Source of the DNA: Campylobacter gracilis
GTDB lineage: Bacteria; Campylobacterota; Campylobacteria; Campylobacterales; Campylobacteraceae
Length of the DNA stretch: 7,950 nt
Reading direction: 5' to 3'
Assembly: GCF_018374135.1 (NCBI RefSeq)
Contig: NZ_JAHAFS010000033.1
Location: 1-7,950, forward strand
The notes under the pieces: model-generated
What the model was told of the DNA's origin: nothing
The model's database searches: none
What the model saw: the letters and a program-made list of their open reading frames with translations, nothing else
Made by a program: the position numbers and the translations under genes
Shown here: one piece after another, positions 1 through 6,654 of the stretch
Position numbering within the stretch: position 1 is the first letter of the stretch
Layout: each line of letters opens with the position of its first letter

Positions 1-67
1 CGCCACGCCGCCACGCCGCCACGCCGCCACGCCGCCACGCCGCCACGCCGCCACGCCGCCACGCCGC
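1..67. repeat. 8-bp tandem repeat, 8 perfect copies, cut by the window start
   Basis: The unit CGCCACGC repeats eight times without a mismatch (1-64), followed by three more matching bases. The array begins at the first base, so its true length is unknown. Neither strand of the unit contains a stop codon in any frame, so the array can be read through in all six frames. Because 8 is not a multiple of 3, gain or loss of one unit shifts the frame of anything coding across it, which is the hallmark of slipped-strand phase variation. The perfect identity of the copies suggests recent or continuing expansion. Confidence 0.95.
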
Positions 68-85
68 ACCGGCGCCGCGTCGCAT
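1..85 (-). CDS. Possible 5' end of a gene running leftward through the octamer repeat (partial, uncertain)
   Basis: On the minus strand an ATG at 85-83 opens a frame that stays open through the whole repeat to the window edge, starting MRRGAGAAWRRGGVA and then cycling every eight residues. An in-frame TAA lies two codons upstream, so this ATG is the first start available in that frame. A second minus-strand frame starts with GTG at 110-108 and is also open to the edge. No convincing ribosome binding site precedes either. The alternative is a plus-strand gene entering from the left: its three possible frames stop at 87, 97 and 176, so repeat number would set its C-terminus. I recognise no protein family, and the piece is too short to decide. 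Confidence 0.25.
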   Translation of the reverse strand, partial: MRRGAGAAWRRGGVAAWRRGGVAAWRRG

Positions 86-240
86 GATTTACGCTAAAAC
101 GATATCGCACTTATCAAAGCCGCTAAAATATCAACAGACGCGCTGCATCATTCTTGCCACACCGCTTGCGCTATAAAATTTTAATGCGGGTTTGTTTTAA
201 ATTTCATTGCATCGCACAAAAAAACCGTTGCGCGAGAAAT

Positions 241-246
241 TATAAT
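241..246 (+). promoter_or_regulatory. Orphan -10-like box TATAAT
   Basis: A perfect TATAAT follows an A/T-rich stretch in the gene-poor region 86-367. Upstream are T and A tracts of the kind Campylobacter sigma-70 promoters use instead of a -35. The plus strand downstream has no convincing gene and runs antisense into the esterase gene, so a chance match or an antisense or small RNA promoter are both possible. Otherwise I see nothing in 86-367 beyond a short TTTCGCGAAA palindrome at 268-277. Confidence 0.25.
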
Positions 247-367
247 GGCGGTTCACTTAAATTTATGTTTCGCGAAATTTGCACTTTGCACCCGTCGTCT
301 CGCTCTTTTTCGTCTACCGTCGCCCCTTGTTCCATCACGTCGCAAAATTTTACAATTTCCTCGAATT

Positions 368-1480
368 TTAGGAATTTATGAGGCTTAAAAGCGCCTTTGA
401 AATTCTTGCGATCTCATCTTGCATATGCCCGCCCGGGTTTTGCTCAAACTCCGCTTTCGCGTCCGTACCGCGGCATTTAGCGATGAAATTTCGCGCAGTC
501 TCGCCGCAGAGTGCTCCGCGCGGATTTTTCGGGTTCATCTCGGCCTCGCCCAAGGACGCGTAGACGTGCGCCAGCCCCATTTGCGGCGAGTGTGCGGCGA
601 CGAAGGCATCAAAGCTGCTGAACCAAAACGACGCCGAGATGCAGGTGATCTTTTGAAATTTATCGCTCGCAAACGCCGCATACGCGCTAAAAAGCCCCGC
701 CAGCGAGTATCCCGCGCACGCTCGCCACGCAGGCTTTCCCGCGCCGAATACATGTCGCTCGATACGTGGGATCAGCTCGTTCGTAAATTTTTCTAAGTGC
801 GCCGCGCCGCCGCCTGCGAAATCGCGCATCCCCTTAAACGGCGACTTTGCTGCCCACGGGCTAAGCTTATCGCCCCACTGCGCCTCGTTTAGATAGATCG
901 CCGCAAGCACGAAATCCGCGCCGCTTTGTCGCGAGACGAGCTCGTAAATTTCGCCCATACTGGCTGCGCTAAACTCCAAAGCGTGCAGGTAGATGATCGG
1001 CACGGACGTAGCCTCTTCGGCAGAGGGCGGCGCAGGCACGGCGGCCCGTGCGGACGTTGCGAGCACTGTATTCAGCATCGATGACGCGGATGAAATCGAG
1101 TCGGTAGTCGCCGTAAATTCTGGTCTATTATCTAGCACGAATGACGCAGCGGGTTGAATGGCTTGTGTCTTAGGCGTGACAAGAGAGGAACGCGAAACGG
1201 GCGCGATGGGCATAACGAGTGGTGTATTCGGTACTGCAGACGCGGGAGGCTCAGATGAAGCAGCCTGCGCGGACAGACCGAACGAAACGGCGGGTGGATC
1301 ATCCTGTGCGAATGTGGGAGATGGTAGAAACTCAGATGAGACAAATTGCGCGGATGCAGAGGTGCCAGGCAAGGTATCCGGCGTGGATCTAAGAGGCTGC
1401 GCACGCGTGGCTGACGCGAGAGGTGGCGTGTGTGGGGCGAAAATTTCTATGCGCAGGCCGCCAAATTCCAAACTTTGCAT
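368..1480 (-). CDS. Alpha/beta-hydrolase-fold esterase-like protein with a large N-terminal-side insertion
   Basis: A 370-residue protein, probably a serine hydrolase of the putative-esterase (esterase D / enterochelin-esterase-like) group; the substrate is unknown. The nucleophile elbow is G-Y-S-L-A-G at 257-262 with Ser259 as nucleophile. A late G-G-H-M (350-353) supplies the probable catalytic His352. The stretch S-L-G-E-A-E (309-314) resembles the family segment that carries the acid. Residues 1-16 look like the first beta strands and 161-167 (PIIYLHA) like the next core strand. Between them lie about 140 Ser/Ala/Pro/Thr-rich, low-complexity residues where the family normally has a short loop. 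Without that insertion the protein would have a usual length of about 230. I see no signal peptide, so a cytoplasmic place is likely. The start is the ATG at 1480, with AAGG eight bases upstream. The gene is divergent from the uup-like gene. Fold call firm; function open. Confidence 0.8.
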   Translation of the reverse strand: MQSLEFGGLRIEIFAPHTPPLASATRAQPLRSTPDTLPGTSASAQFVSSEFLPSPTFAQDDPPAVSFGLSAQAASSEPPASAVPNTPLVMPIAPVSRSSLVTPKTQAIQPAASFVLDNRPEFTATTDSISSASSMLNTVLATSARAAVPAPPSAEEATSVPIIYLHALEFSAASMGEIYELVSRQSGADFVLAAIYLNEAQWGDKLSPWAAKSPFKGMRDFAGGGAAHLEKFTNELIPRIERHVFGAGKPAWRACAGYSLAGLFSAYAAFASDKFQKITCISASFWFSSFDAFVAAHSPQMGLAHVYASLGEAEMNPKNPRGALCGETARNFIAKCRGTDAKAEFEQNPGGHMQDEIARISKALLSLINS

Positions 1481-1523
1481 CGCTAAAGCCTTAAAAGTTA
1501 TTAAAATTTAATAGAATTTTGTG

Positions 1524-1529
1524 TAAAAT
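1524..1529 (+). promoter_or_regulatory. Probable -10 box (TAAAAT) of the uup-prmC operon
   Basis: The 78-bp gap between the divergent esterase and ABC-F genes is A/T-rich. TAAAAT lies 29 bp before the TTG start of the ABC-F gene and is preceded by T-rich tracts rather than a -35 box, as is common for Campylobacter sigma-70 promoters. The divergent gene must also be read from this gap, but I could not choose one minus-strand -10 box. Confidence 0.45.
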
Positions 1530-1545
1530 CACCGAATTTAACACT

Positions 1546-1552
1546 AGAGGAA
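1546..1552 (+). promoter_or_regulatory. Ribosome binding site AGAGGAA that decides a TTG start
   Basis: AGAGGAA lies six bases before the TTG at 1559. No in-frame ATG occurs before codon 46, which is already beyond the Walker A motif, so this site fixes TTG as the start of the ABC-F protein. Confidence 0.75.
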
Positions 1553-1558
1553 CTTAAA

Positions 1559-3511
1559 TTGGCTTTGATCGAGCTTATCGATGTTACGAAAAAATTCGGC
1601 TCCCACGTCGTTTTAGACGGCGTAAATTTCGCACTGGACGCTAACGAGCGCGTCGCCGTGATCGGCAAAAACGGCGGCGGCAAGTCCACGCTGATGAAGA
1701 TAATTGCAGGTCTGTGCGAGATCGACGAGGGACGCGTGATCACTCAAAACGGGCTAAACATCCAGATGCTCGCTCAAACGCCGAAATTTGAAGACAATCT
1801 CTCGGTCAAAGACGCGCTGCGACGGGAGCTAGCCGAAATTTACGCCGCCCTTAGCGAATACGATGCGATCTCGAGCAAAATCGCCGCACAGCCCGAAAAC
1901 AGGGAGCTTTTGGCGCGCCAGGACGAGCTGATTAAATTTATCGAGGCCAAGGACGGCTGGCAGATCGACAATAAGATCGAGCAGGTGCTGCAAAATTTCG
2001 GGCTTAAAATTTACGAAAACCGCTCGGTCTGCACGCTTAGCGGCGGCGAAATTCGTCGCGTGGCGCTGGGCGCGCTGGTGCTTAAAAAGCCCGACGTGCT
2101 GCTGCTGGACGAGCCCACGAACCACCTCGACGTCTATATGGTGAAATTTCTAGAGGATATGCTGCTTAGCTCGAAGCAGACGATCGTTTTTATCAGCCAC
2201 GATCGCTACTTCATCGACCGCTTGGCGACGCGCAGTATCGAGATCGAAGAGGGTAAAATTTCAAATTTCGACGGCGGATACGAGAACTATCTGAGGCGCA
2301 AGCAGGAGATGCTCGCCTCGCTCGAAAAGTCCCATGAGACGCTGCTTAAACAGCTGCGCGCCGAGGAGGAGTGGCTGCACCGCGGCGTAAAGGCGCGCCT
2401 TAAACGCAACGAAGGGCGCAAGGCGCGTATCATGCAGATGAGGCAGGATGCGAAGAAAAATCCGGGCGCGATCCGTCGCGTGCGGCTCGAGCTGGAGCGT
2501 GCGAGCAGGAGCTTTAACGGCACGGGCGGCGACAATCGCAAAAAAATGCTTTTTGAATGCACGAATATCGGTAAAATTTTAAACGGCAAGGTGCTTTTTA
2601 AGGGCTTTTCGGCGCGGGTTTTGCAGGGCGAGCGCATCGGCATCGTAGGCGCTAACGGCGCGGGCAAAAGCACTCTGCTTAAAATTCTACTCGGCCGCAG
2701 CAAGATCGATGCGGGCGAGATCAAACGCGGCGAGATCAGGATCGGCTACTTCGATCAGACCCGCAGCGGCATCACGGACGATAAAAGCATAATCGAAATT
2801 TTCTGCCCCAACGGCGGCGATCACATAAGCGTCCGCGGCAGCTACATGCACGTCTATGGGTATTTGAAAAATTTCTTGTTTCCGAAGGAGTTTTTAGATA
2901 AGCCCGTGGGCGTGCTTAGCGGCGGCGAAAAGAACCGCCTGGCGCTTGCTAAGCTCTTTACCGAGCAGTACGATTGCCTGATCTTGGACGAGCCGACGAA
3001 CGATCTTGATATCGCAACGATCAATATTTTGGAGGATTATCTGCTAAGCTTCGAAGGTGCGGTAATCATCGTAAGCCACGATCGCTATTTCATCGATAAG
3101 ATCACGAATAAGCTTTGGGTTTTCGAAAAAAACGGCACGATCGATCAAATTCAAATGCCGTATTCGCAGTATCTGGAGTTTGAAGACGAGATGGCGGAGA
3201 TTGATCAGATCGAGGCCGACGCTGGCGCGAGCGCGAGCGCAGAGGAGAGTGGTCGCGAAAATAAAAAGGAGAAGACGAGCGCCGCGAAGCTTAGTTACAA
3301 ACAGAATAAAATTTTAGAAGAGTACCCCGCTAAGATCGAGGCTATCGAAGCGCGCATAAAGGAGCTAAATCACGCGCTCTCGACGCCTGAAATTTATCAA
3401 AAGCTCGGTATGCAAGGGCTTTTTGAAGAACTTGAAGAAAAAAGAGGAACGTTAAACAGTATGGAAAATGAATATTACGAAGTGCTTTCGCTCGCCGAGA
3501 GCCTAAAGTAG
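1559..3511 (+). CDS. uup: ABC-F family ATPase, Uup type
   Basis: A 650-residue soluble protein with two ABC ATPase domains and no membrane segments. ABC-F proteins act on ribosomes rather than in transport; Uup-type members are linked to ribosome rescue or assembly and to genome stability. First domain: Walker A at 36-44 (GKNGGGKST), signature LSGGE at 160-164, Walker B ending D184-E185, switch His214. The linker at about 240-320 is charged, with the WLHRGVKARLKRNEGR-like stretch typical of Uup. Second domain: Walker A at 364-372 (GANGAGKST), LSGGE at 453-457, Walker B ending D477-E478, switch His507. An acidic Ala/Ser-rich spacer (about 550-577) leads to a coiled-coil C-terminal domain (577-650, starting KLSYKQ), which separates Uup from EttA and YheS. 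All catalytic motifs are intact. Start TTG. It is first in the operon, five bp before the protease gene. Confidence 0.93.
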   Translation: MALIELIDVTKKFGSHVVLDGVNFALDANERVAVIGKNGGGKSTLMKIIAGLCEIDEGRVITQNGLNIQMLAQTPKFEDNLSVKDALRRELAEIYAALSEYDAISSKIAAQPENRELLARQDELIKFIEAKDGWQIDNKIEQVLQNFGLKIYENRSVCTLSGGEIRRVALGALVLKKPDVLLLDEPTNHLDVYMVKFLEDMLLSSKQTIVFISHDRYFIDRLATRSIEIEEGKISNFDGGYENYLRRKQEMLASLEKSHETLLKQLRAEEEWLHRGVKARLKRNEGRKARIMQMRQDAKKNPGAIRRVRLELERASRSFNGTGGDNRKKMLFECTNIGKILNGKVLFKGFSARVLQGERIGIVGANGAGKSTLLKILLGRSKIDAGEIKRGEIRIGYFDQTRSGITDDKSIIEIFCPNGGDHISVRGSYMHVYGYLKNFLFPKEFLDKPVGVLSGGEKNRLALAKLFTEQYDCLILDEPTNDLDIATINILEDYLLSFEGAVIIVSHDRYFIDKITNKLWVFEKNGTIDQIQMPYSQYLEFEDEMAEIDQIEADAGASASAEESGRENKKEKTSAAKLSYKQNKILEEYPAKIEAIEARIKELNHALSTPEIYQKLGMQGLFEELEEKRGTLNSMENEYYEVLSLAESLK

Positions 3512-3516
3512 GCGCG

Positions 3517-4725
3517 ATGGTTTGGTTTTTGATCTTTTTATACGCGCTTTACACGATTTATAAAATTTCGCTCGATCTGCTCGAGCTAAGCTTCATCCGC
3601 GCCAAGCTAAAAGAGCCTGCGGTGGTGCTTAGCGAGGAGGATTATCGCAAAGCGGGCGAGGTCGGCGCGGTAAATTTAAAATTTAATATATTTTCGCACT
3701 GCTTCTCTTTTGCGGTGGCGCTTATTTGGATACTTGCAGGCGCTGGCGCGTTACAGCGCGCGATATATGATCTAGCTGGCGACGGGATTTTTGCGCAGAG
3801 CTGCTTCGTAACGGCGTTTTTAATCATCGGCGGCGCGATATCGCTTCCGCTTGAAATTTACAAAACCTTCGTCAAAGACAGGCGCCTAGGCTTTTCCACG
3901 ATAACGCCCGCCGTTTTCGTAAAAGATGCGCTAAAATCGCTTGCGCTCACGCTCATTTTCGGCTTTGCGGTAGCCTCTGCGCTCGTTTTTTGCGTAAACA
4001 GCCTGGGCGCGCACTGGTGGATCTGGGGCTTTCTGCTAAGCTTCGGCGTGATTTTACTGATAAATTTGATCTATCCGACCGTTATCGCGCCGCTGTTTAA
4101 TAAGATGCAGCCGCTAGAGCACGGCGAGCTAAAAGAGCGCATAGAGGGGCTTTTGCAGCGCTGCGGCTTTAAAAGTAGCGGCGTTTTTACGATCGACGCG
4201 AGCAAGCGCGACAAGCGCCTAAACGCCTATTTCGGCGGCTTCGGCGCGACGAAAAAAGTCGTGCTCTTCGACACGCTCATCGAAAAGCTGAGCGAGGATG
4301 AAATTTTAGCCGTTTTAGGGCACGAGCTCGGGCATTTCAAACACGGCGACATTTTGAAAGGCTTAGCACTTAGCTTCGTGCTTTTGGGTGCGACGTTTGC
4401 GGTATTCGGAAACCTCCCGGGGGGCGTATTCGGCGCGCTAGGACTTAACTCGGACGGCGGCGCGACGCTGGTTTTTATGATTTTGTTTGCGCCGATCTTG
4501 CATGCGTTTTTTGAGCCGGTGATCTCCAAGATTAGCCGCATGCACGAATTTAGCGCGGACCGGCATGGCGCTAGCATGCAGGATAAAGAGAGCATGATCG
4601 GCGCGCTAAAGAAGCTGGGCAGCGAAAATAAGGCATTCCCGCTCGCTCATAAAATTTACGCCGCAGTGTATCATTCGCACCCGAGCCTGTACGAGCGCAT
4701 AAGAGAGCTTGATGAGGATCGCTGA
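3517..4725 (+). CDS. M48 family membrane metallopeptidase (Ste24 / CAAX-protease-like)
   Basis: A 402-residue integral inner-membrane zinc protease. The zinc motif is H-E-L-G-H at 269-273, with His269 and His273 as ligands and Glu270 catalytic. The third ligand is Glu344 in the EFSAD motif (344-348). The family-typical stretch DASKRDKRLNAYFGGFG lies at 227-243. Hydrophobic segments fall near 2-18, 58-80, 92-112, 140-162, 166-190, 280-300 and 316-334, which fits an M48 N-terminal membrane domain followed by the peptidase domain. Length matches the family (about 400). Bacteria generally lack prenylated CAAX proteins, so the natural substrate is probably misfolded or signal-like membrane peptides; that is inference. 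The ATG is five bp after the upstream stop, which contributes to a weak GTAGG-type ribosome binding site, so translational coupling is likely. It overlaps prmC by 14 bp. Confidence 0.93.
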   Translation: MVWFLIFLYALYTIYKISLDLLELSFIRAKLKEPAVVLSEEDYRKAGEVGAVNLKFNIFSHCFSFAVALIWILAGAGALQRAIYDLAGDGIFAQSCFVTAFLIIGGAISLPLEIYKTFVKDRRLGFSTITPAVFVKDALKSLALTLIFGFAVASALVFCVNSLGAHWWIWGFLLSFGVILLINLIYPTVIAPLFNKMQPLEHGELKERIEGLLQRCGFKSSGVFTIDASKRDKRLNAYFGGFGATKKVVLFDTLIEKLSEDEILAVLGHELGHFKHGDILKGLALSFVLLGATFAVFGNLPGGVFGALGLNSDGGATLVFMILFAPILHAFFEPVISKISRMHEFSADRHGASMQDKESMIGALKKLGSENKAFPLAHKIYAAVYHSHPSLYERIRELDEDR

Positions 4726-5512
4726 GGCGCTAAGATGGGGCCTGCAGCAGTGCGGCTCAAAATACGTCGCGCGCGAAATTTTAAAGCTTTGCGAGCGACT
4801 TAGCGATGAGCAGCTAGTGTTAAGATGCTCGGAAGAGCTCGCGCACGAAGCGGAGTTTCGCGCTAAGATCGTTGAATTTAAAGACGGTCGCCCACTTGAA
4901 TACATCACGCAAAGCTGCGAGTTTATGGGTTTTAAATTTTACGTCGACGAGCGGGTGCTGATACCGCGCTGCGAGACCGAAATTTTAGCAAAAAAAGTGC
5001 TTACTTTGGCGCGGAGCTTGGGCGAGCCGCGCATTTGCGAGATCGGCACGGGCAGCGGTATAATCGCTATCTGCTTAAAAAAGCTACTTCCTTCTTGCCG
5101 CATCACGGCCAGCGACATCAGCGCGGATGCGCTTGAGGTGGCGCGCGCAAATGCCGCAAGCTTGGGCGTAGACGTCAAGTTCGTACACTGCGCCTACGCT
5201 GATGAGATCGCGGGCGAGTTTGATCTCATCGTCTCAAATCCGCCCTACATCGCAAACTCCTACGCATTGGACGCGCGCGTGCTGCAAGAGCCAAAACAGG
5301 CGCTGTTTGGCGGCGAGCGGGGGGATGAAATTTTAAAACGCATCGTGTTGATCGCCGCACGGCGCGCAAAATTTCTAATCTGCGAGATGGGCTACGATCA
5401 AAAGCAGAGCCTGTCGGCGTTTTTGCGCGAGCAGGGCTTTAGAGCGGAATTTTACAAAGATTTGGCGCAGTTTGATCGCGGATTCGTCGCGCGAAATTTA
5501 AACAGATCGTAG
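4712..5512 (+). CDS. prmC: Peptide chain release factor glutamine methyltransferase
   Basis: PrmC (HemK) uses S-adenosylmethionine to N5-methylate the glutamine of the GGQ motif in release factors RF1 and RF2, which supports efficient termination. The 266-residue protein has a small helical N-terminal domain (about 1-70, with RPLEYI at 60-65), the conserved LIPRCETE at 83-90 and SAM-binding motif I EIGTGSGIIAI at 110-120. Asp135 is the likely ribose-binding acid. The diagnostic catalytic NPPY is at 176-179, followed by EP-x4-FGGERG at 193-204. Length is normal for the family, slightly short. I start it at the ATG at 4712; a TTG directly before it (4709) is possible but would sit one base from the AAGAGAG ribosome binding site (4701-4707). 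The start overlaps the end of the protease gene, so translation is probably coupled. Confidence 0.93.
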   Translation: MRIAEALRWGLQQCGSKYVAREILKLCERLSDEQLVLRCSEELAHEAEFRAKIVEFKDGRPLEYITQSCEFMGFKFYVDERVLIPRCETEILAKKVLTLARSLGEPRICEIGTGSGIIAICLKKLLPSCRITASDISADALEVARANAASLGVDVKFVHCAYADEIAGEFDLIVSNPPYIANSYALDARVLQEPKQALFGGERGDEILKRIVLIAARRAKFLICEMGYDQKQSLSAFLREQGFRAEFYKDLAQFDRGFVARNLNRS

Positions 5513-5519
5513 GCGCGCC

Positions 5520-6176
5520 GTGCAAAGCTCGCAACTACGCAGACTGCTTTATTACAAAGCGTTCGGCTACCGCTACGTAGGCGCCGAAATTTTAAGCGGC
5601 GGCGCGCGATTTTTCAAGGCGCTGGACGCGCTAAAATCCGCTACCACGGAGTGCAATCTCTGCGAGCTTGCTAAAACGCGCACGGGAAGCGCCGAGCAAA
5701 ATTTTAAAAATTTCAAAACTATCAAAAATTTTAAAACTCCCGCGAGCATAAAACTTATGATCGTAGCTCTTGCGCCGAGCTCTAGCGATGGTGTTAGCGG
5801 CGGTTTGGAAGCCGAGGTAGCAGCGGCGCTAGATCAAATTTGCGCGCCGGAAGAAATTTATTTTAGCTTTTTGATAAGGTGTGCGGTGCCGCAAAATAGG
5901 CGCATAAGCTCGGAAATAATTTTAAAATGCGCGCCCTATCTGACCGACGAAATCAAAATTTTAAAGCCCAAAGTCGTGCTCTGCCTAGGGGAGCCCTGCT
6001 GTAAAATCGTGCTGCGAAACGGCAATCTGGCGGGCATGGACGCGCTGCACGGCTCGGTCTTTAACGAGGGCGGCATCAGTTTCGTGCCGAGCTTCGATCC
6101 CGCATTCATCGCGCAAAATCCGAGCAAGGCGGAGCTTTTCAAAGAGGATCTGCAGAAGATAAAAGAGCTGCTGTGA
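5520..6176 (+). CDS. Uracil-DNA glycosylase superfamily protein, family-4-like, divergent
   Basis: A 218-residue protein resembling family-4 (Fe-S) uracil-DNA glycosylases. Four cysteines are placed as in that family for a 4Fe-4S cluster: C45-x2-C48, C121 and C137. The P-Q-N-R stretch (124-127) after Cys121, the V-L-C-L-G strand (153-157) and a C-terminal FDPAFIAQNPSKAELFKEDL-like segment (192-211) also match. The usual first motif GE(A/G)PG is replaced by ALAPSS (83-88). The position of the catalytic Asn before Cys121 appears to be Phe117, and the HP of the last motif is DP (Asp193). Classical uracil excision is therefore doubtful; a different substrate or a DNA-binding role is possible. Start GTG, seven bp after prmC, last gene of the operon. 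An 18-bp in-frame duplication lies at 5706-5741. Confidence 0.75.
   Translation: MQSSQLRRLLYYKAFGYRYVGAEILSGGARFFKALDALKSATTECNLCELAKTRTGSAEQNFKNFKTIKNFKTPASIKLMIVALAPSSSDGVSGGLEAEVAAALDQICAPEEIYFSFLIRCAVPQNRRISSEIILKCAPYLTDEIKILKPKVVLCLGEPCCKIVLRNGNLAGMDALHGSVFNEGGISFVPSFDPAFIAQNPSKAELFKEDLQKIKELL
5706..5741 (+). repeat. 18-bp imperfect tandem duplication inside the glycosylase-like gene
   Basis: Two adjacent 18-bp copies, 5706-5723 and 5724-5741, each built around AAAAATTT, encode K-N-F-K-T-I (63-68) and K-N-F-K-T-P (69-74). It lies in the loop between the first Cys pair and the first core strand, a place where family members vary in length. It is A/T-rich compared with the flanking coding sequence. 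Confidence 0.85.
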
Positions 6177-6647
6177 GGCGCATTTGGCGCTCGTTTTGCG
6201 CGCCGTTTTGATTTTGCGCGCAGCTTTGCGCGTGCGCCGTGATTTTCATTGCGGCGAGCGAACAGACGGAGCGAATTTGACCTGCTTAAATTTCACGGAC
6301 TAGCAGGATTTTAGCGGAGTAAAACACAGACTCGATCTGCGCGGGTTTAAATTTGAAGACGAGAAATTTCATAAAGCGGCAGAGCGGGGCAAAATTTAAC
6401 GCCATTGCAAAATTCCGATATTTCAAATTTCGTTTTCTATCTCGGGTGCGTAAGGGGTTAATGTCGCGGCATAGCGTTAAATTTGAACCTCAATGCTGAG
6501 CGAAATTTTATGTCGTAAAATTTTATCTCGCCTGCAAATTTTATTACCGTCCAAAAGCTCTGCGTATTTTTGGATTTTACGCCGAAAAGCCGGTCTGCAC
6601 TATGTTTGCACCACACGACTATATAAATTTGAACTCGCGAGATAAAT
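6177..6647. other. 471-bp gene-free stretch between convergent operons
   Basis: After the GC hairpins I find no convincing gene on either strand. The sequence is broken by stops in most frames and holds about ten AAATTT words. An inverted repeat AAATTTTA-TGTCG-TAAAATTT lies at 6503-6523. Two plus-frame stretches look faintly protein-like: roughly 6313-6400, reading ...HRLDLRGFKFEDEKF... to a TAA, and 6500-6664, a 54-codon open stretch with repeated KFY. Neither has a ribosome binding site or a recognisable family. Decayed coding DNA is possible but unproven. Confidence 0.5.
6186..6232 (+). terminator. GC hairpins after the uup-prmC operon, probable terminator
   Basis: Ten bases after the last stop codon, GGCGC (6186-6190) can pair with GCGCC (6200-6204), followed by GTTTTGATTTT. 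A second, perfect hairpin follows: CGCGCA (6217-6222), loop GCTT, TGCGCG (6227-6232), without a good T run. The first has the shape of a modest intrinsic terminator. Transcription coming from the convergent pair may also end nearby. Confidence 0.45.
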
Positions 6648-6654
6648 TTATCTC
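6639..6654. repeat. 16-bp perfect palindrome over the thioesterase stop codon
   Basis: GAGATAAATTTATCTC is a perfect palindrome centred on AAATTT and contains the TAA stop of the minus-strand thioesterase gene. It has no unpaired loop and no GC core, so it is a poor intrinsic terminator. A protein-binding site or chance extension of the common AAATTT word are alternatives. Confidence 0.5.

Noticed and set aside
1..67. CRISPR array
   Set aside because: The unit is 8 bp with no spacers; it is a simple tandem repeat.
357..374. Hairpin TTCCT/AGGAA over the esterase stop as terminator
   Set aside because: The stem is only five pairs with an eight-base loop and no clean T run.
154..381. 75-codon plus-strand reading frame
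   Set aside because: It begins with TTG without a ribosome binding site, has no recognisable family or composition like neighbouring proteins, and overlaps the end of the esterase gene.
419..796. Long plus-strand frames opposite the esterase gene, also 1158-1511
   Set aside because: They are antisense to a protein with clear hydrolase motifs and arise from the GC-rich codon pattern and low-complexity insertion.
4709..4711. TTG as start of prmC
   Set aside because: It would lie only one base after the AAGAGAG site, whereas the adjacent ATG is better spaced and a stronger start.
5520..6176. Naming this gene ung or udg
   Set aside because: Canonical ung is a different family, and the catalytic motifs of family 4 are replaced, so the activity is not supported.
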